A stretch of DNA of 64,000 nt, taken from Emergomyces orientalis. Its lineage: Eukaryota > Ascomycota > Eurotiomycetes > Onygenales > Ajellomycetaceae. Positions within the stretch are counted from its first letter, which is position 1; every line of letters begins with the position of its first letter. The stretch is from NCBI GenBank assembly GCA_002110485.1, contig MOWL01000002.1, positions 372,001 to 436,000 on the forward strand. Reading direction: 5' to 3'. Positions 24,796-37,000 of this stretch are shown here, in pieces. Below the pieces are notes generated by a model. It did no database searches, was not told the DNA's origin, and saw only the letters and a program-made list of their open reading frames with translations. Both the position numbers and the translations under genes were made by a program.

Positions 24796-26321
24796 CAGAA
24801 ACATGTTCGTTTCGTTTCAAGTCTACTTGTCTCTCCTTTTTCTGTTCCCGGTTTCTTAGTTCCTCAAACCTCTCTCCAATCTTTTCTTAACCTGACCCTG
24901 AGACACTGCATCTGACTACATTTTTCTTCATTTGGCATTAGAATTTTGAGTATGAATTGGCCTTATATTTTCCTTTATTCCATTTCCGTTTTTATTATAC
25001 ATGATCTTGCAGATGAGCTTACCAGCCCACCGTCTCCCAAAAAGATTTTTTTTTTTACACCTTCAATCCACCAAAAGCCTGGTGGCACGGCCGCTTGCCG
25101 AATGCACTCGCAACTTGCCCCTTTACCAACTGCTCCATTTGCTTCTTCTCCCAGACTTTTCTCCATTGCTCCCGTTGCCTACATACGTATGTAAGATGAT
25201 ACCCATCGAAAGTTTTTTGATATCATTTTCTGTTCTTGCTTTGTCTTGTTCTTGTTTGTGTGACTCTGTGTTCTGCGCTGCCCCCACCTTTCTCTTTTGG
25301 CAATTTTGGTGGCCGCTATTTTCCCTACCTTCCCCCCAAATCAGACACGACGCTGTATCATTATTAAACGGAAAAGATAGTTAAACAAATAAATGGGCGA
25401 TTTATCTACGGATGACGTTACGAAGATGCTGTTATTGATGAGAATAAAGTTAGATTGAGCATGGGAGTTTTATATGCTCATTTGTCGCGGTATTAACGTT
25501 GTAAAGCGCTGGCCTGGCTGCCTGACCGCTTCTTCACGCAGTGTTATTCGTCTAACTGCGCCCGATTGGCGGTGGTATATCGCTATTGTTAGAAATGGAG
25601 TCATGAAGATGGTCATAATATTCTGCTCAGAAAAGGACAAAATAAAGGTGGGGCATAGATAATAGCTAAGTAGTCAGCTCTTCTTAAAAGGTGTAATCGT
25701 ATACAACACACCTCTTTGAATAGAAAGAAAAGAAAACAAAATAGGCAAAGGACCTAGAAAGAAAAAAGGTAAAGTGTCGCCCGTCCCACCCTGAGTCCCC
25801 CATCCAAAATTAGTACCGCCAGCCGCCCAACCCCTCAGCTCCATAAACACTTTTGATCCATCTAAGACCAAAAGAACCAAAGAACCTGGGGTTATCATTA
25901 ACTTATCCCTTCGAAACTCCAATGCGCATGTGTGAAAAGGATGTTAATTAGGATAGGAAAACTGTAGTGACCTAGTTGCAGTTGCTTGTGAACAAAAGCT
26001 TGGGCTGTAACCGAAACCCGCACAATATGAAAGGGGAACCGGGGAGGGTCGAGAGGTACAAAGTACCGGAAAGAAAAATGGAGTATGTAAGTAGGAAAAC
26101 AAAAAGAGAATTAGATGATGAAAGAGAAGGAGGGAATGATTTGTTTTGATGATTCGTAGATAGTCTCGTGTAAGGAAATACGGTGACGGCTTTTTTTTTT
26201 TTGGTGGGTGTAGTGGGAGCCTGATCGCCCGAAAGGTGTAAAAATTTAGTTTCATGGTTGGCTGTGTGTTTCGATATAGAAATAGAGGAGAAATCCCCAA
26301 CCCACGAATCCGAAACGAAAA
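24796..26321. other. Convergent intergenic region
   Basis: 3' flanks of dynactin (+) and of the Ser/Pro-rich protein (-). Pyrimidine-rich at left, A-rich at right. No gene is seen. Confidence 0.55.
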
Positions 26322-27827
26322 TTAAAAAGCAACGCCAACCCGATCTGGTCTGAAATTTACAGGACGCGCAAGTTCTGGAGTGACGAGGAACTTGTCATTT
26401 TCATCGTGATGATAATGATGATGGAGGTGATAGTGATCAGTTTCGTAAACTGTGGGGCAGGGTTCCTCGAAACGTGAAGCAAAAGCCTTGTTGCCGTGGG
26501 GCATGGCTAATGCTGTCGTTGTTCCCATTGACCCGATGTCCTTATCTAGCTTCCCCGGGATAGATGGCGGGGTTTGGACCGTTGTGGCAGTTATGACACT
26601 GGAGAGTGATGGGGTCCTTCCGGAGCAAGCAGTCATGGACGAGTTGTTTGCTGATGAAGCAGTCGAGCCACTAAGGGTGCGGGAGTGGATAGTTGAGTGG
26701 TTTGTATGCTGAGGACGTGAGGTCCATGGGGCCAAGACGGACTGGGACGTTGGGTCTGGAGTAGAGGATGGAGGGTTGGGGAATAGCCATTGGGTGACTT
26801 TATGGGAGCGGGGAGATTTTAGGTCGGCACTCTTTTTTGGTTCCGTGTTAAGAGGGATGAGGTCTGCGGGCGATGCCATTCTGATGGTATTGACCGGGGG
26901 GGAAGGGAATGCCATATCATATATTTCTCTAGAACCGTTTGTGACGTGTGGCTGGTTCCGGTCATCAATTATCAGGTTGTCGTGAGGATTTAGCGGGTCA
27001 CTCGTTGTTCGAGTATGTCGAACATGAGCATTGTTACGGGTCTTGATGTTATCTACTGAAATCCTGGGGGCTGGATCGAGAATAGGCTCTGGAGGTGGAG
27101 ACCGATGATCGTGCACTTCGATACGGTCGTTAACTGATAGTGGTCGGTAAGATATGGAACCCACTGGCTTTCGAGGGATCGTAAATGACGATAAGGGAGG
27201 GTCATGAACGGCAGGGCTATCGATAGGTGAGAATACTTTTGCCGGTGGTTTGGGGTGCGATGATTCGAATTTGTTAGGGATGTTTATATCAAATACATCG
27301 AACTCCGGCAGATCTGATAGTCGATTTCCTGGCTGATAGATACTGAGTTCTAGGGGGCGGAAGGGTTGAAGACGAGATACAGGAGGGTTAAGCCTTCTGA
27401 AGTTCACCGGATCACTGATTGTTGGGGTGTGGGAGATACGCTTGGTGGGCTTTCTTCGGGCCGAGAAACTTGCTCGATCGGTTGCTCTGGATGCGAGGGT
27501 CCAGCCCTCAGAAACCCAATTGGATATGCTTGATGAACGAGAGCCGCCCGGCCCTGGGAGGTCGTCATAAAAGACCAGCTTCATTGGCGGGACGAGATGA
27601 GGTTGATCATGGCATAGTTTCATTTCTCGTGTGACTCCTGCAGTAAGGGACGTTAGCAAATTTGAACCTCGTGGAGAGTGATACGGGTGCGCATCATAAT
27701 TACACTTACCCATATCATGAGCGGGACGCTCATGAGCCTGCTCATCGCCCCGATGCCAGATACACGTCAAGCAAGCGAGCCATGGCTTGAGACTCGAGCC
27801 TACTTGCTCCATCGACGCTGTTATCAT
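26322..27827 (-). CDS. Ser/Pro-rich protein of unknown function
   Basis: Not recognised. Modelled as two exons, 27710-27827 and 26322-27637, 477 aa from the ATG at 27827. The reading frame stays open across the proposed 72-nt intron (27638-27709, GTAAGT...CTGCAG), so the unspliced frame would give a protein 24 aa longer. The N-terminal 40 residues look ordered, with WLACLTCIWHRGDEQ (a CxxC-type pair) followed by a Val/Thr/Lys stretch and MKLVFYDDLPGPGGSRSS. The remainder is low-complexity, rich in Ser, Pro, Thr and Arg. It has RISHTPTISDP- and RTTSDP-like segments that could be kinase sites, and a His-rich stretch near the end (HYHLHHHYHHDEND). No membrane segment or signal peptide is seen. 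Disordered regulatory or scaffold protein is only a guess. Confidence 0.72.
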   Translation of the reverse strand: MITASMEQVGSSLKPWLACLTCIWHRGDEQAHERPAHDMGKCNYDAHPYHSPRGSNLLTSLTAGVTREMKLCHDQPHLVPPMKLVFYDDLPGPGGSRSSSISNWVSEGWTLASRATDRASFSARRKPTKRISHTPTISDPVNFRRLNPPVSRLQPFRPLELSIYQPGNRLSDLPEFDVFDINIPNKFESSHPKPPAKVFSPIDSPAVHDPPLSSFTIPRKPVGSISYRPLSVNDRIEVHDHRSPPPEPILDPAPRISVDNIKTRNNAHVRHTRTTSDPLNPHDNLIIDDRNQPHVTNGSREIYDMAFPSPPVNTIRMASPADLIPLNTEPKKSADLKSPRSHKVTQWLFPNPPSSTPDPTSQSVLAPWTSRPQHTNHSTIHSRTLSGSTASSANNSSMTACSGRTPSLSSVITATTVQTPPSIPGKLDKDIGSMGTTTALAMPHGNKAFASRFEEPCPTVYETDHYHLHHHYHHDENDKFLVTPELARPVNFRPDRVGVAF

Positions 27828-30800
27828 TACTAGGCCACTCTCATGGCAGCCAGGTCTGTACACAGACGGAAAGACCCTTCAGTGGAGCGTAGCACCAAGT
27901 ACGGATTGCCCGCGCCTGAGAGGGACATTGTTAATATATATATAGACTGCACCCTCATAGGGTTTATCTGGGGTGCGTGGGATGGGTGGGCCAGCGAAGG
28001 GAGGGGTGGGCCGCCAAGGAGAGCCTCGCAGGCTTAAAGCAAGGGATGAGCGGCAGCATAGCTGCACAAGTGCTTCTTAGACTGTCATTGTCATGCATGG
28101 ACACCTCATCCTTGACCATCAGGCGTGGAGTTGAATGCACATTTGAGTTAGCGCAATGTTGTCAGGTAAAAAACTGGCGGGCAACTAATTGTGATCAGCC
28201 AATTGGGTCCATAAACATGCAAGTGCCAGCGACTTTGGTGGTGAGATCAAAGGTTCTAGTTCAACGCCAATTTGTCGACATCGGTGTGGGGAGTGGAAGA
28301 ACTGCGGCTGCATGGTTAGCGATGTTCCTTATGCAGGTCTGTTCATAGGTTGTCGTGAGCCTACGCTGAGTACTTTGTTCTGCTGCATAGTTTGGAGTGT
28401 GCGATCTGGGCGCTTAGAGATTGGCCTCTGCTCCTCCAGCCCAACAGCCCAATGGATGGTGCAGTTCGTTTTCGCACCCTTGCCCAGGAGAAAACGAACA
28501 TGATTCGGTAATTGTCAAAAACAACCTTGTCGACTCGTTCGCCAAGTCCGAAGCCAAGGGGCGACGGAGAGATATTTGGAAATTAATCAGGTTCTGAAGA
28601 TATTGAATCTTCCGTAGCCAATTCCATCACCGAAGTGTATTCCAAGATGCCGAAAGTTTTACAGGATGAATAGCGCATATTATATTAGCAAGTCATCGAA
28701 AGGCATATAAAACGTATGAAATTCGATCAAGTAGTTTATGGATGAGAATAGTGTTTGTCGCTAACTGCTTTGCGCATTCGAGATAATTTCCGTGACTCTC
28801 CAGGATCAAGATCCATCATCAATGGTACTCTGTGTCAGCACGTACTTCATTGACTCTCAGCATTTAGTTAGCAATCGAAGTGCAAGGTTTGGATGCATAA
28901 ATTAAACAAACAACAAACGGCTTGTATCCACTAGAGCCCTAGGGTCTTAGTGAGCATGGTTCGAGTCCCTGATTCAAGTCCTGGTGGTGGGAGTATCTCG
29001 TCTGGCAGTTTTGGGGTGTAAACAGAAAAACTGAAACCAAGTTGAACCAACAGGTTTCAATGTCGTCCAAACCATGCATACCTTACCAACTTCTCAAAAA
29101 CCATACAGATGGACGTCGGAGATTTTACGGAAGCGCACAAGTTGTTATCCTTGAATATAATAATTTCATAAAAATTCCAGGCCCATGCCTTGTCCCTGCT
29201 TCTTGCCGTTGCGGACGGTTCAAGGTGAGATACATGATCTCTCCGGGGCGCGCTGAGCACAGATACTGAAGCCAACCCCTATTTTTCGAAATCCGATTTC
29301 TCACCTCCCCCTCCCGTGCCTTGGTGGTTCGTCTTGATCTAGCCTAACGAGCCTATGGAAATACCGAAGGACCGTTGTTCTTCAGGGAAGCATTGTGTTT
29401 CGTGTAGGAAGTACCGACATAACGAAACAAGGATCAATCCTCACAAGGCCTGGTGGCTCTATATTTATCAAGTAGGCCCCTGCATCGGACATTTGGTGCA
29501 ATGATAAAGCGGTTGAAGCATGTACTCGTGCCACCACACCCGCTAATGGCAGTTATGCCCCTGGCGGGCTGATGGCGATAAAGATAAATACGTGGAATTT
29601 TTTTAGGTATAATTTGCTCTTTGTGTTTTACGGGATGGTGCGGCAACTTTTTCATCGTCTTCCCTCGTCGCCGGAACAACGTTCTTCTTCCTTAAAATTG
29701 ATCCAGGTAGGGAAGTAACACCTGGAATGTCACCTAATTTAAGACGCGTACAGTAAACTTTCTAGCTGAAGTATTTCAATGTGAATCCCGGCTTAACCAC
29801 CTAGGCTCTGGCACTCCCATTTCATCCAAAGGCCCCATTGCCGTGGCACGACCTCGAGAAAAACGAGATATTTGAAAATTTGACATGGGCTGCTTCTGGT
29901 CTCATAGGCGCCATAATCGAGGAGCCTCCAGTAAGTGAAAACCCTGGGGTTGCGTTCTTCCGGGCAATACAACCACTTGACAACGGCGAGAAGTTCGATG
30001 CTATTGGAGAGTCAAGGCAATCCATGTCCGACTCAGACGGCTCAAAACAGCTCTGAGACCGGGCGGGTAATGTGCTTTGCCAAGTATATGTCAACACAGT
30101 GGTTAAAAGTTACTGTAATGCCTTTTCATCCCAGAGGTTGGAATTGGAGGTTCCTCGCGCAGCGTCCGCCCGCTCCTGAAAATGAGTAACCCGGAAAGGT
30201 ATCCCAAAGCTCGATGAAAGTCGGCGCCAATTGTATCAAAGTTCGTCGGGATCCTCGCAGGTAGGGGTGGTCCGTCCCCATTGAATTCTGTTCACATCCC
30301 TTAGCGACTACCACAGCTCAGCCCAGATTCGTTCCATTGTATGGATCGGTCATAGCTTTGCGAAACATCAAGAGACCTGGTGGATACGCTGCGGGCCAAG
30401 AGGTGGTTGCGCTATCGATCAAGGTCGTTATGCGTTTGACTGATGGGAAGTGAAATTGGGGGAGGGTGTCTGCGGTATCTCTGGCGTCAATCTAGCCCCA
30501 GCTGTTGATATCAAACTTATATAATATAATTGGAAATGTTCAAGGTGTTGTGGGGCTGCTCCCCGCACAGAGCAGGGCCTTAGTTGGGATCATGACGATG
30601 GGGCCCTCGTAAGATGTTTCGCAATAGTCGAGTAAATTGTAAGTACGTCTAAAATTCTCCCAATTTCATGTCAACTCGGTATTTGAGTATTGGATTGGCT
30701 AGGGCGTACACGACAATGAATGTGTCATGCAAGTAGCAAGGTGAAACTCCCATCCCTTGGCCACCTCTTGTCTATTTTTGTGGGTATTGATGTAGAGGGC

Positions 30801-31231
30801 TTGGAGGCTCATACGGCGCGTACACGGTGGAAATCCTAATCAGTTATTCTCCAAACCCAGAGTGTGCAATATAAAAGTTTGAAGTTTATTTTCTCCTTTC
30901 GATATATTATCCACAATTCTGAGTCAGCAAAGGGCATCAAGGGTGAATAATAACTAACTTAAAAACAAAAACCGCAAAAGTTTCATCCATCGCAATTGTC
31001 CCGTGCCTAGAGCGAAAGCAGACCGAAAAAAACTGTTCAGTATAATTTTGAGCGCTGTTGCATGAATCGGCTAGGCAAAAAAAGTCCGTTTCCAATCCAC
31101 TTCCCGAAAACGCCATGCCAATCGGTAATGTATGGTAAGTACAAAAAATATGGCTTGATCCAAGAAAGACAAAAAAAGAAAATTGCAACGAAATCATTAT
31201 CACCCCGCGACCATAATCGCTGCTTCCAAAG
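27828..31231. other. Gene-poor stretch, 3.4 kb
   Basis: Between the unknown Ser/Pro-rich gene and the OST-alpha-like gene (both minus). Short open frames on both strands (for example 29838-30056 on plus) show no family resemblance or splice-linked continuation. The only recognisable item is a tRNA-like B-box segment at 28950-28975. It may contain non-coding transcripts or decayed sequence; nothing more can be supported. Confidence 0.5.
28950..28975 (+). repeat. tRNA-like T-arm/B-box relic
   Basis: GGTTCGAGTCC at 28958-28968 fits the RNA polymerase III B-box consensus exactly. The flanking CATGG/CCCTG can form a T stem with one mismatch. No convincing A box or acceptor stem is paired with it, so it is probably a tRNA- or SINE-derived remnant, or chance. 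Confidence 0.3.
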
Positions 31232-33445
31232 TCATCCACCCCAGGCGTCGCGTTCTTCGTTAAATGACCCGTATTCCATGTCGCGGCTTTCGGTGTCTGC
31301 CTCATTATCCCCGTCGACAGAGCTGCCTTGTTCTATCGGCTGTTCGACGACAGTCCTGCCTTCTCTACTATCACGTTGATCATCCACGTTTACTGACCGA
31401 CCACTTGAGAATCGGATTAGCTTTTTGTTGAAATGTTAGTACGCATTAGAGGTTAGTACTCACACTAAACGAGCTTCATCAGCTATGTTTTGCCTTCCTT
31501 CTTCGGACGCCTCAACCCGTTCTCGTTCGGCCTCGCCAACGTCATCCACGAGATCAACTAGTTGGCTTTGTCTCAAACGGGACTGAGAGGAGATGCTGGA
31601 ACTACTGTGTTGTTTGTTCCCATTAACAGGCCGTTTCGATTTGCGATTTGGCCTACGGCTCGATGAACTTTCTGACACTTCATTGTCACCATTGATGCGT
31701 CTGTTTCTATGTTTAGCTGCTCTCTTTACGTAGCTTGTTTCGGTGTGGTTTCGACGCGGGGTTGACACAGAGTGCCTCGTCCGCCGTGGTAGTCGGTGGT
31801 CGGGTGACACCTCATTGGCGGTTATAACTGGATACTGATTGGAAAGTTAGTTAGGATCATAGACCGTGCTTGGGGATCTGATTGCTTACATTGTAATCTC
31901 CGAACTCTAAGGCTCTCGCATTTATAAAGAGCCTTTCGTCTTCTTCATCGAGAGTCAAGTTCTCGGAATCATTGTTACCAAGGCTTTCATCATTTGCACT
32001 GCCTCTTTTCGACCAACCTTGGGAGTTCCGTCGGCTGGAGGTTGGTGAGCTTAAGAGAGGCGTCCGACTTGTTGCTTCACCTGGTTTGGGAATCCAATAT
32101 TTAGACTTCCCACCCCTTTCATATCTCATACCATCCATTACTCTGGCTAGACGAGATTCAGATTCCTCATGTGCCATTACATTATCACCAGAGTCAAATT
32201 TCCTATACTGATAGTTTTCTCCGCGAAAGGTCTCTTTGGTATCTTGGATGAGATCCCGGATTCCAAATGCATCCCGAATGGCGAATTTCACTGGCATCCG
32301 CGCCGCAGATACAGATGCATCAGCATAATCGTGCCAGGCGAAGGCGTACCAGTGGGTAACAGCAAATATAGGCATCTCAAAACAGATCAAACTGTCCTGA
32401 ATTGCCGCCGCAAGGTTGTCAGGACTGTATCCTGCAATTCCATTGGGTAGAGCTCCAAGCCACTGTAGGATCGAGAGAAAGAATCCTTGCCAATATGAGG
32501 CAAAGATGATGAGTTTGACGCAAAGAAATTTAGGAACGGGGCGAAACGGCTTGAGGTCATCATGCATACACACCCAAAACATTGCCAACGAGTAAAGACT
32601 GATCGTGACACTTAAATTGTATATAATCCCTGTCCAGAGATATCCAGAAGAGAGGCCAAGATAGCCTTCTTGGTATGTCCCGGTGGCTTTCATTATGATA
32701 GAGGCCAAAGCAAGGATGGGTTTTAACCATGCGTACTGGAGAATGCCACGCTTTATCGCAAGGAATGTGTGGGGGTCGGAAATGTCGACTTTGCGAAGAC
32801 AATGGTTAAGCGGCCAAGCATGCTGCACTGGTGCACGACCGTGTGTCATGACTATAAGGGCTCGCTCTCCGCCGACCAAATTGATAAGAAGTTGAAAAAA
32901 TGTATATATCGTAAATGCCTTATGATGTCACAAGGTTAATGGGATGATTCCAGCAGGCTTCATTAATGAGGGCACAGAGCTCATACCTCATAGATATCGC
33001 GGATCGGTACTATAAAAGCAGAAGCTTTCAACGAAATTATGCTAACCCATGACGATATGGAGTATATCGGAACCCTAAGAGATAGTCAACAAGCTGCTTC
33101 AAATTTATAAGCAAGGGCATCATCCACAGACATCAAAAGTATCCTCACGACATATCGCTGAAGCAGCGGTTTCCGATAATTTTTCCTGCACCGCACACGT
33201 TATTATATGTTGATGTATACGAGTCAGGTAAATGGTACTGCTTACGTTTGAAGCCATATTGATCTAGGGAAGAATTTGAAATCAGTGGAATGTCATAAGA
33301 AACAGGTCAGGAGTCGTAGAGATAGGAGGTTGGCATACATTAGAGAGATGAAAGTAGCTACCAAAGATGCTACACCAGCGACGATGACGGTAGCCTTGGC
33401 TAGGCTCGACCCCGTGCCTCCGGAGGAGCCAAAGAGGCTTGTCAT
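31232..33445 (-). CDS. OST-alpha/TMEM184 (DUF300) family multi-pass membrane protein
   Basis: Seven exons on minus: 33339-33445, 33246-33263 (18 nt), 33132-33185, 32987-33074, 31890-32918, 31464-31834 and 31232-31403, 612 aa. About seven membrane segments are visible. Family landmarks include KNYRKPLLQRYVVRILLMV, YEAFTIYTFFQLLINLVGGE, an inter-helix HAWPLNHCL segment and HWYAFAWHDYADA. The family is related to the organic solute transporter alpha subunit; fungal members sit in vacuole or Golgi-type membranes and have unclear substrates. After the membrane domain there is a roughly 300-residue hydrophilic Ser/Arg/Asp-rich tail, and the end reads EYGSFNEERDAWGG. The intron after LLM has a weak donor (GTCTGT), accepted because it restores the conserved LLMVPIYSISSW. 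The last intron contains a textbook ACTAAC branch site. Divergent from Csf1 by 622 bp. Confidence 0.9.
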
Positions 33446-34067
33446 TTTTGAGGTAGTAAAATGTGTCTTTCACGATTGTGATGCTATTTGACCCATTTTG
33501 CCCTTCAGGTCATTGCGCGGATCGTGTGGATTGAATCCAGGAACAAAACATAGCTCCGTTCAATGCCAAGACGGATTTGACGTTATCTTGGGGGCGTCAC
33601 AATAGAACGGCGCCGCGCCGAGAGACAGGTATCATAAATTGATAGGTGTGTTGAGAAGTGTGTAGTGTTTTGTTGGTGCGAGCAATAGTTAAGGCAGCAC
33701 AATAATGAGGATGTTCAGGCATGTCGAAGTCGGGGTTTTGCTGTGAGCTGGGGAAGCTTCGTCCCGTGACATCCAAGCACCGCGGCCATCGTCATCTTTC
33801 TCGGCATCCAACAACGTCTATTTATCTATTTATTCATTAATTCATTCATAAAACTACTTACTACTGCTCGTGGATCAAATATCCACGGCGATGAAGATGT
33901 TTGATTCCTGCGTACGCCGCTGTATGGCAATATCACCTACGATATGCCGTTCATGAAACCCTACTCTTGCGATAGTGTTCACAGAGACATGTTTGCTGGT
34001 TCGCTGAGAAGGAATCGCAATGCGACAGCCAGATCTCGATACCAACAACGTTACATAGCTCGACAAG
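33446..34067. promoter_or_regulatory. Shared divergent promoter region of OST-alpha-like gene and Csf1
   Basis: Only 622 bp separate the two start codons on opposite strands, so regulatory elements may be shared. No specific binding site is called. A T/A-rich tandem (tttatctatttattcattaattcatt) lies near 33820-33850. Confidence 0.5.
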
Positions 34068-37000
34068 ATGGAAGGGGGCAGATTAACAGCGGAATCGCTG
34101 TCTTCAGTAGTGCCCAAGTTTAATTGGTAAAGGTTCTGACCCCTTAGTTTTTTGGCCTGGAGCTGATAATTGGCAGGGTGTTTTTGGTTGAACTCATTGT
34201 TTGTGGCTTTCTGTAAGTCTTAATATCCAACATGCATGAGGAGGAAGGGTATGTAAAGCTGATATCGCGACGTAGTACTCTTTTCTTTCTCTTTTATTTC
34301 AATCGCCTCTTCGCTACCGTCGTTTCTTATCCAATCCGAGCTTACACCTGGCATTACTACGGCGTTTATGTCGACATCCATGCGCTTCAAATTTCCCTGC
34401 TTGGCGGAAGGATATTCTTCAAAGGGTTTCGATATCACGGAGAGAATGAGACAATACTGGTACAATCGGGATACCTGACATGGAGGTACTGGCTTCGGTC
34501 AGTACGTAAGGTTGATCTGTCTCGAAGCAGCGGAGACGGTGCGGAGAGCTCGAGACAGCCAATGGGAGAGTCAGACTCGGAAAGGAGCACCCGGAGCCCG
34601 AGCCCCAGCACCGACGAACGGGGTGGTGTCACCGAGACAAATCGCCTGCCCTGTCGGCTGGAATTGTCCCTTCAAGGTCTTGAGTGGTTTGTTTATAACA
34701 GGAGCGCGGCATACGATTCCATCCTTTCTGGCTTTGGATACATTCCAGGCAGGGAGCCTGACGGCAGGGACAATGACCAAAACGATCATGCTGGGAAGAG
34801 TAACGACGAGAAATGGGAACCGCGTAACTCTGCGCAAACAGGCCATGGCTCAACTGGTAGCGAGGATTTTGCAAAACCCCGTTCTCGTTTTGAAACGACA
34901 ACTTCACCTCCCAGCCAGTCTGGACGATCAACGGCAGCCACTACTACACGAACCCGTTCATCTCGTAATGAATCGACATCCCAAGAGCCCTCAAATTCCT
35001 GTCCGACAAGCTCAGCGGAAGACGTTTCACACTCCAAGCTTCTGACTCTACTTCCCTTGCGGCTGGTTTGCAACAAAGGGGCAATGATTATGGGGAACGA
35101 AAATACAAAAACATTCCTGACCACGAAGTTCGAAAAGGCCTCAGGGCAGATTGATGCCAGCAGCACTGGCCCGCTGGATATGTTCAGACAAATATTTGAT
35201 TTTCGCCTATGCCACCCGGTGGTTCAAATGAAGCCCAATCCAGATTTTAAACAATCTCAGCAAGCTGCTGCGAGCGGACTACGAGCATCGAGTGGAGATC
35301 AAGAAATAGAGCAAAACGAACAGGACCTTCATTCAAGATACCAACACCGCAGACGCAAGATATGGTACAATGTTCGTGATCTGATCCCATATTTCCAGAG
35401 CTCGGTCGAGTCATTCCATATTGGTGCACGAAATGAAACGCGTGGAGGTGGTGGTTCGTGTTCTCCAACAAAGACGGGGTTGCCAGGTGAATCTCGTTGG
35501 CTTGGTCTTACTCGATACCTTGACGAAGATGATCGAGATGCACATGAAGGGTGGAGCGCTATCGAATATGGTCGGTTCTCTACCCTAGTCGATTGCCCAA
35601 GCCTGCGTTTCAATTACTATTGGGATATTCCAGGAAAAGTACCAAGGGGCGGAGTGGATTCACGATTTTCAGTTCACAAACTTTCCGAAGATATCAATGG
35701 TGCAGATCCTCCCGAGTGGGGCATGCATCTGTGTATCAGAGGTGGAACTATTAACTACGGTCCATGGGCAGATAGGGAACGTGTTGGTATCCAGACGATA
35801 TTTTTCCCAAACTTTTACCGAGATTCACAGCCCTCTTTACCTCTTGAACCCGATGCGCCTAGGCAGAGCACCAAGTTCAAATTAACCATCGACATTGAAC
35901 AGGATACTACCTTGCGAATTCCGACCAGAGAAGCGTCCAAGGATTGGTTGTGGAAAGGTCGAGTCGATGCCGTTGGAGGCGTTTCCAAACTGAAAAACCA
36001 GAAAGAGAAAAAACACCCACGGAATAAGGACGCCGAAAAGAGTACTCATGGCCCCGACATAAGGCCCTTCGGTTGGTTTTCCGTCCGGATAGCGGCGAAT
36101 TCCACAATCAGCTATTCAATGGACATGGTCGCTTCAAGTACGGGATACCAGAATCAACTTGACCTTGATCTATGCGCAAGCAGAGTGACATCTAGTGTAA
36201 ACCATGGCCTATTGTGGAGCTCTGGCGCACAGAAAATTTCTTGCGACTTGTCCAATCCTTTGAAGTGGAATATCCTGCACACCTGGTCCGTCAACATTAA
36301 CAGCCAAAACCTCGAACTTTTCTTATTACGAGACCATATCTTCCTCCTTACAGATCTAGTGAATGACTGGACTTCGGGACCTCCCTCCGATTTCTACACC
36401 TTTGTGCCTTTCCGTTACAACATTGATTTTTCCTTTTCGAACTTCAAGCTTTTTATGAACGTCAATGATTCAAACATAATAAACAACCCGTCCGATACCA
36501 ATGATAACACTTTCCTGGTAATACACAGCGAGAACCTGACCTCTCACGTTACGATTCCTGCGGAGAAATATAAACCAAAACGCAATGCTGTTGGATTCGA
36601 TGCCAATTTGTCAAATGGCTCAATCGAGTTGGTGACGCCACTATGGAACACGCAACGTGTTTTCCTCCAAGATAATTCCGTTGCAACGCTAAAAGGCATG
36701 AGGTTGACTGGGAGTTACAAGTATAATCTTGACACCGCGTCCGCGCTAACAGATAGGTTAACACTCGATATAGTTGGTGTTTCGCCTAAGCTCTGTCTTT
36801 ATGGATTTTTAATCCGGTACTTTTTAAAAATAAAAGAAAACTACTTCGGCGAATACCTGCATTTCAAAACGTTGGAAGAATACCAGGGCCTACTTGCTAC
36901 AACACACACGCCTGAAGAGAGCAGTGGCATGAACCCTTCACCGAAAACAAACGATCTTGACGTCTTTGTGCAGGTTCACTCAGACAATGGCAGCATATTT

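Noticed and set aside
29822..30097. Overlapping short frames on both strands in the gene-poor block
   Set aside because: Neither has recognisable domains, a plausible splice continuation or consistent codon use.
34232..34275. Csf1 start at the ATG at 34232
   Set aside because: The residues before the anchor (MHEEEGYVKLISRRS) do not fit the family, while two upstream exons restore the expected FNW-VFLVELIVCG anchor in frame.
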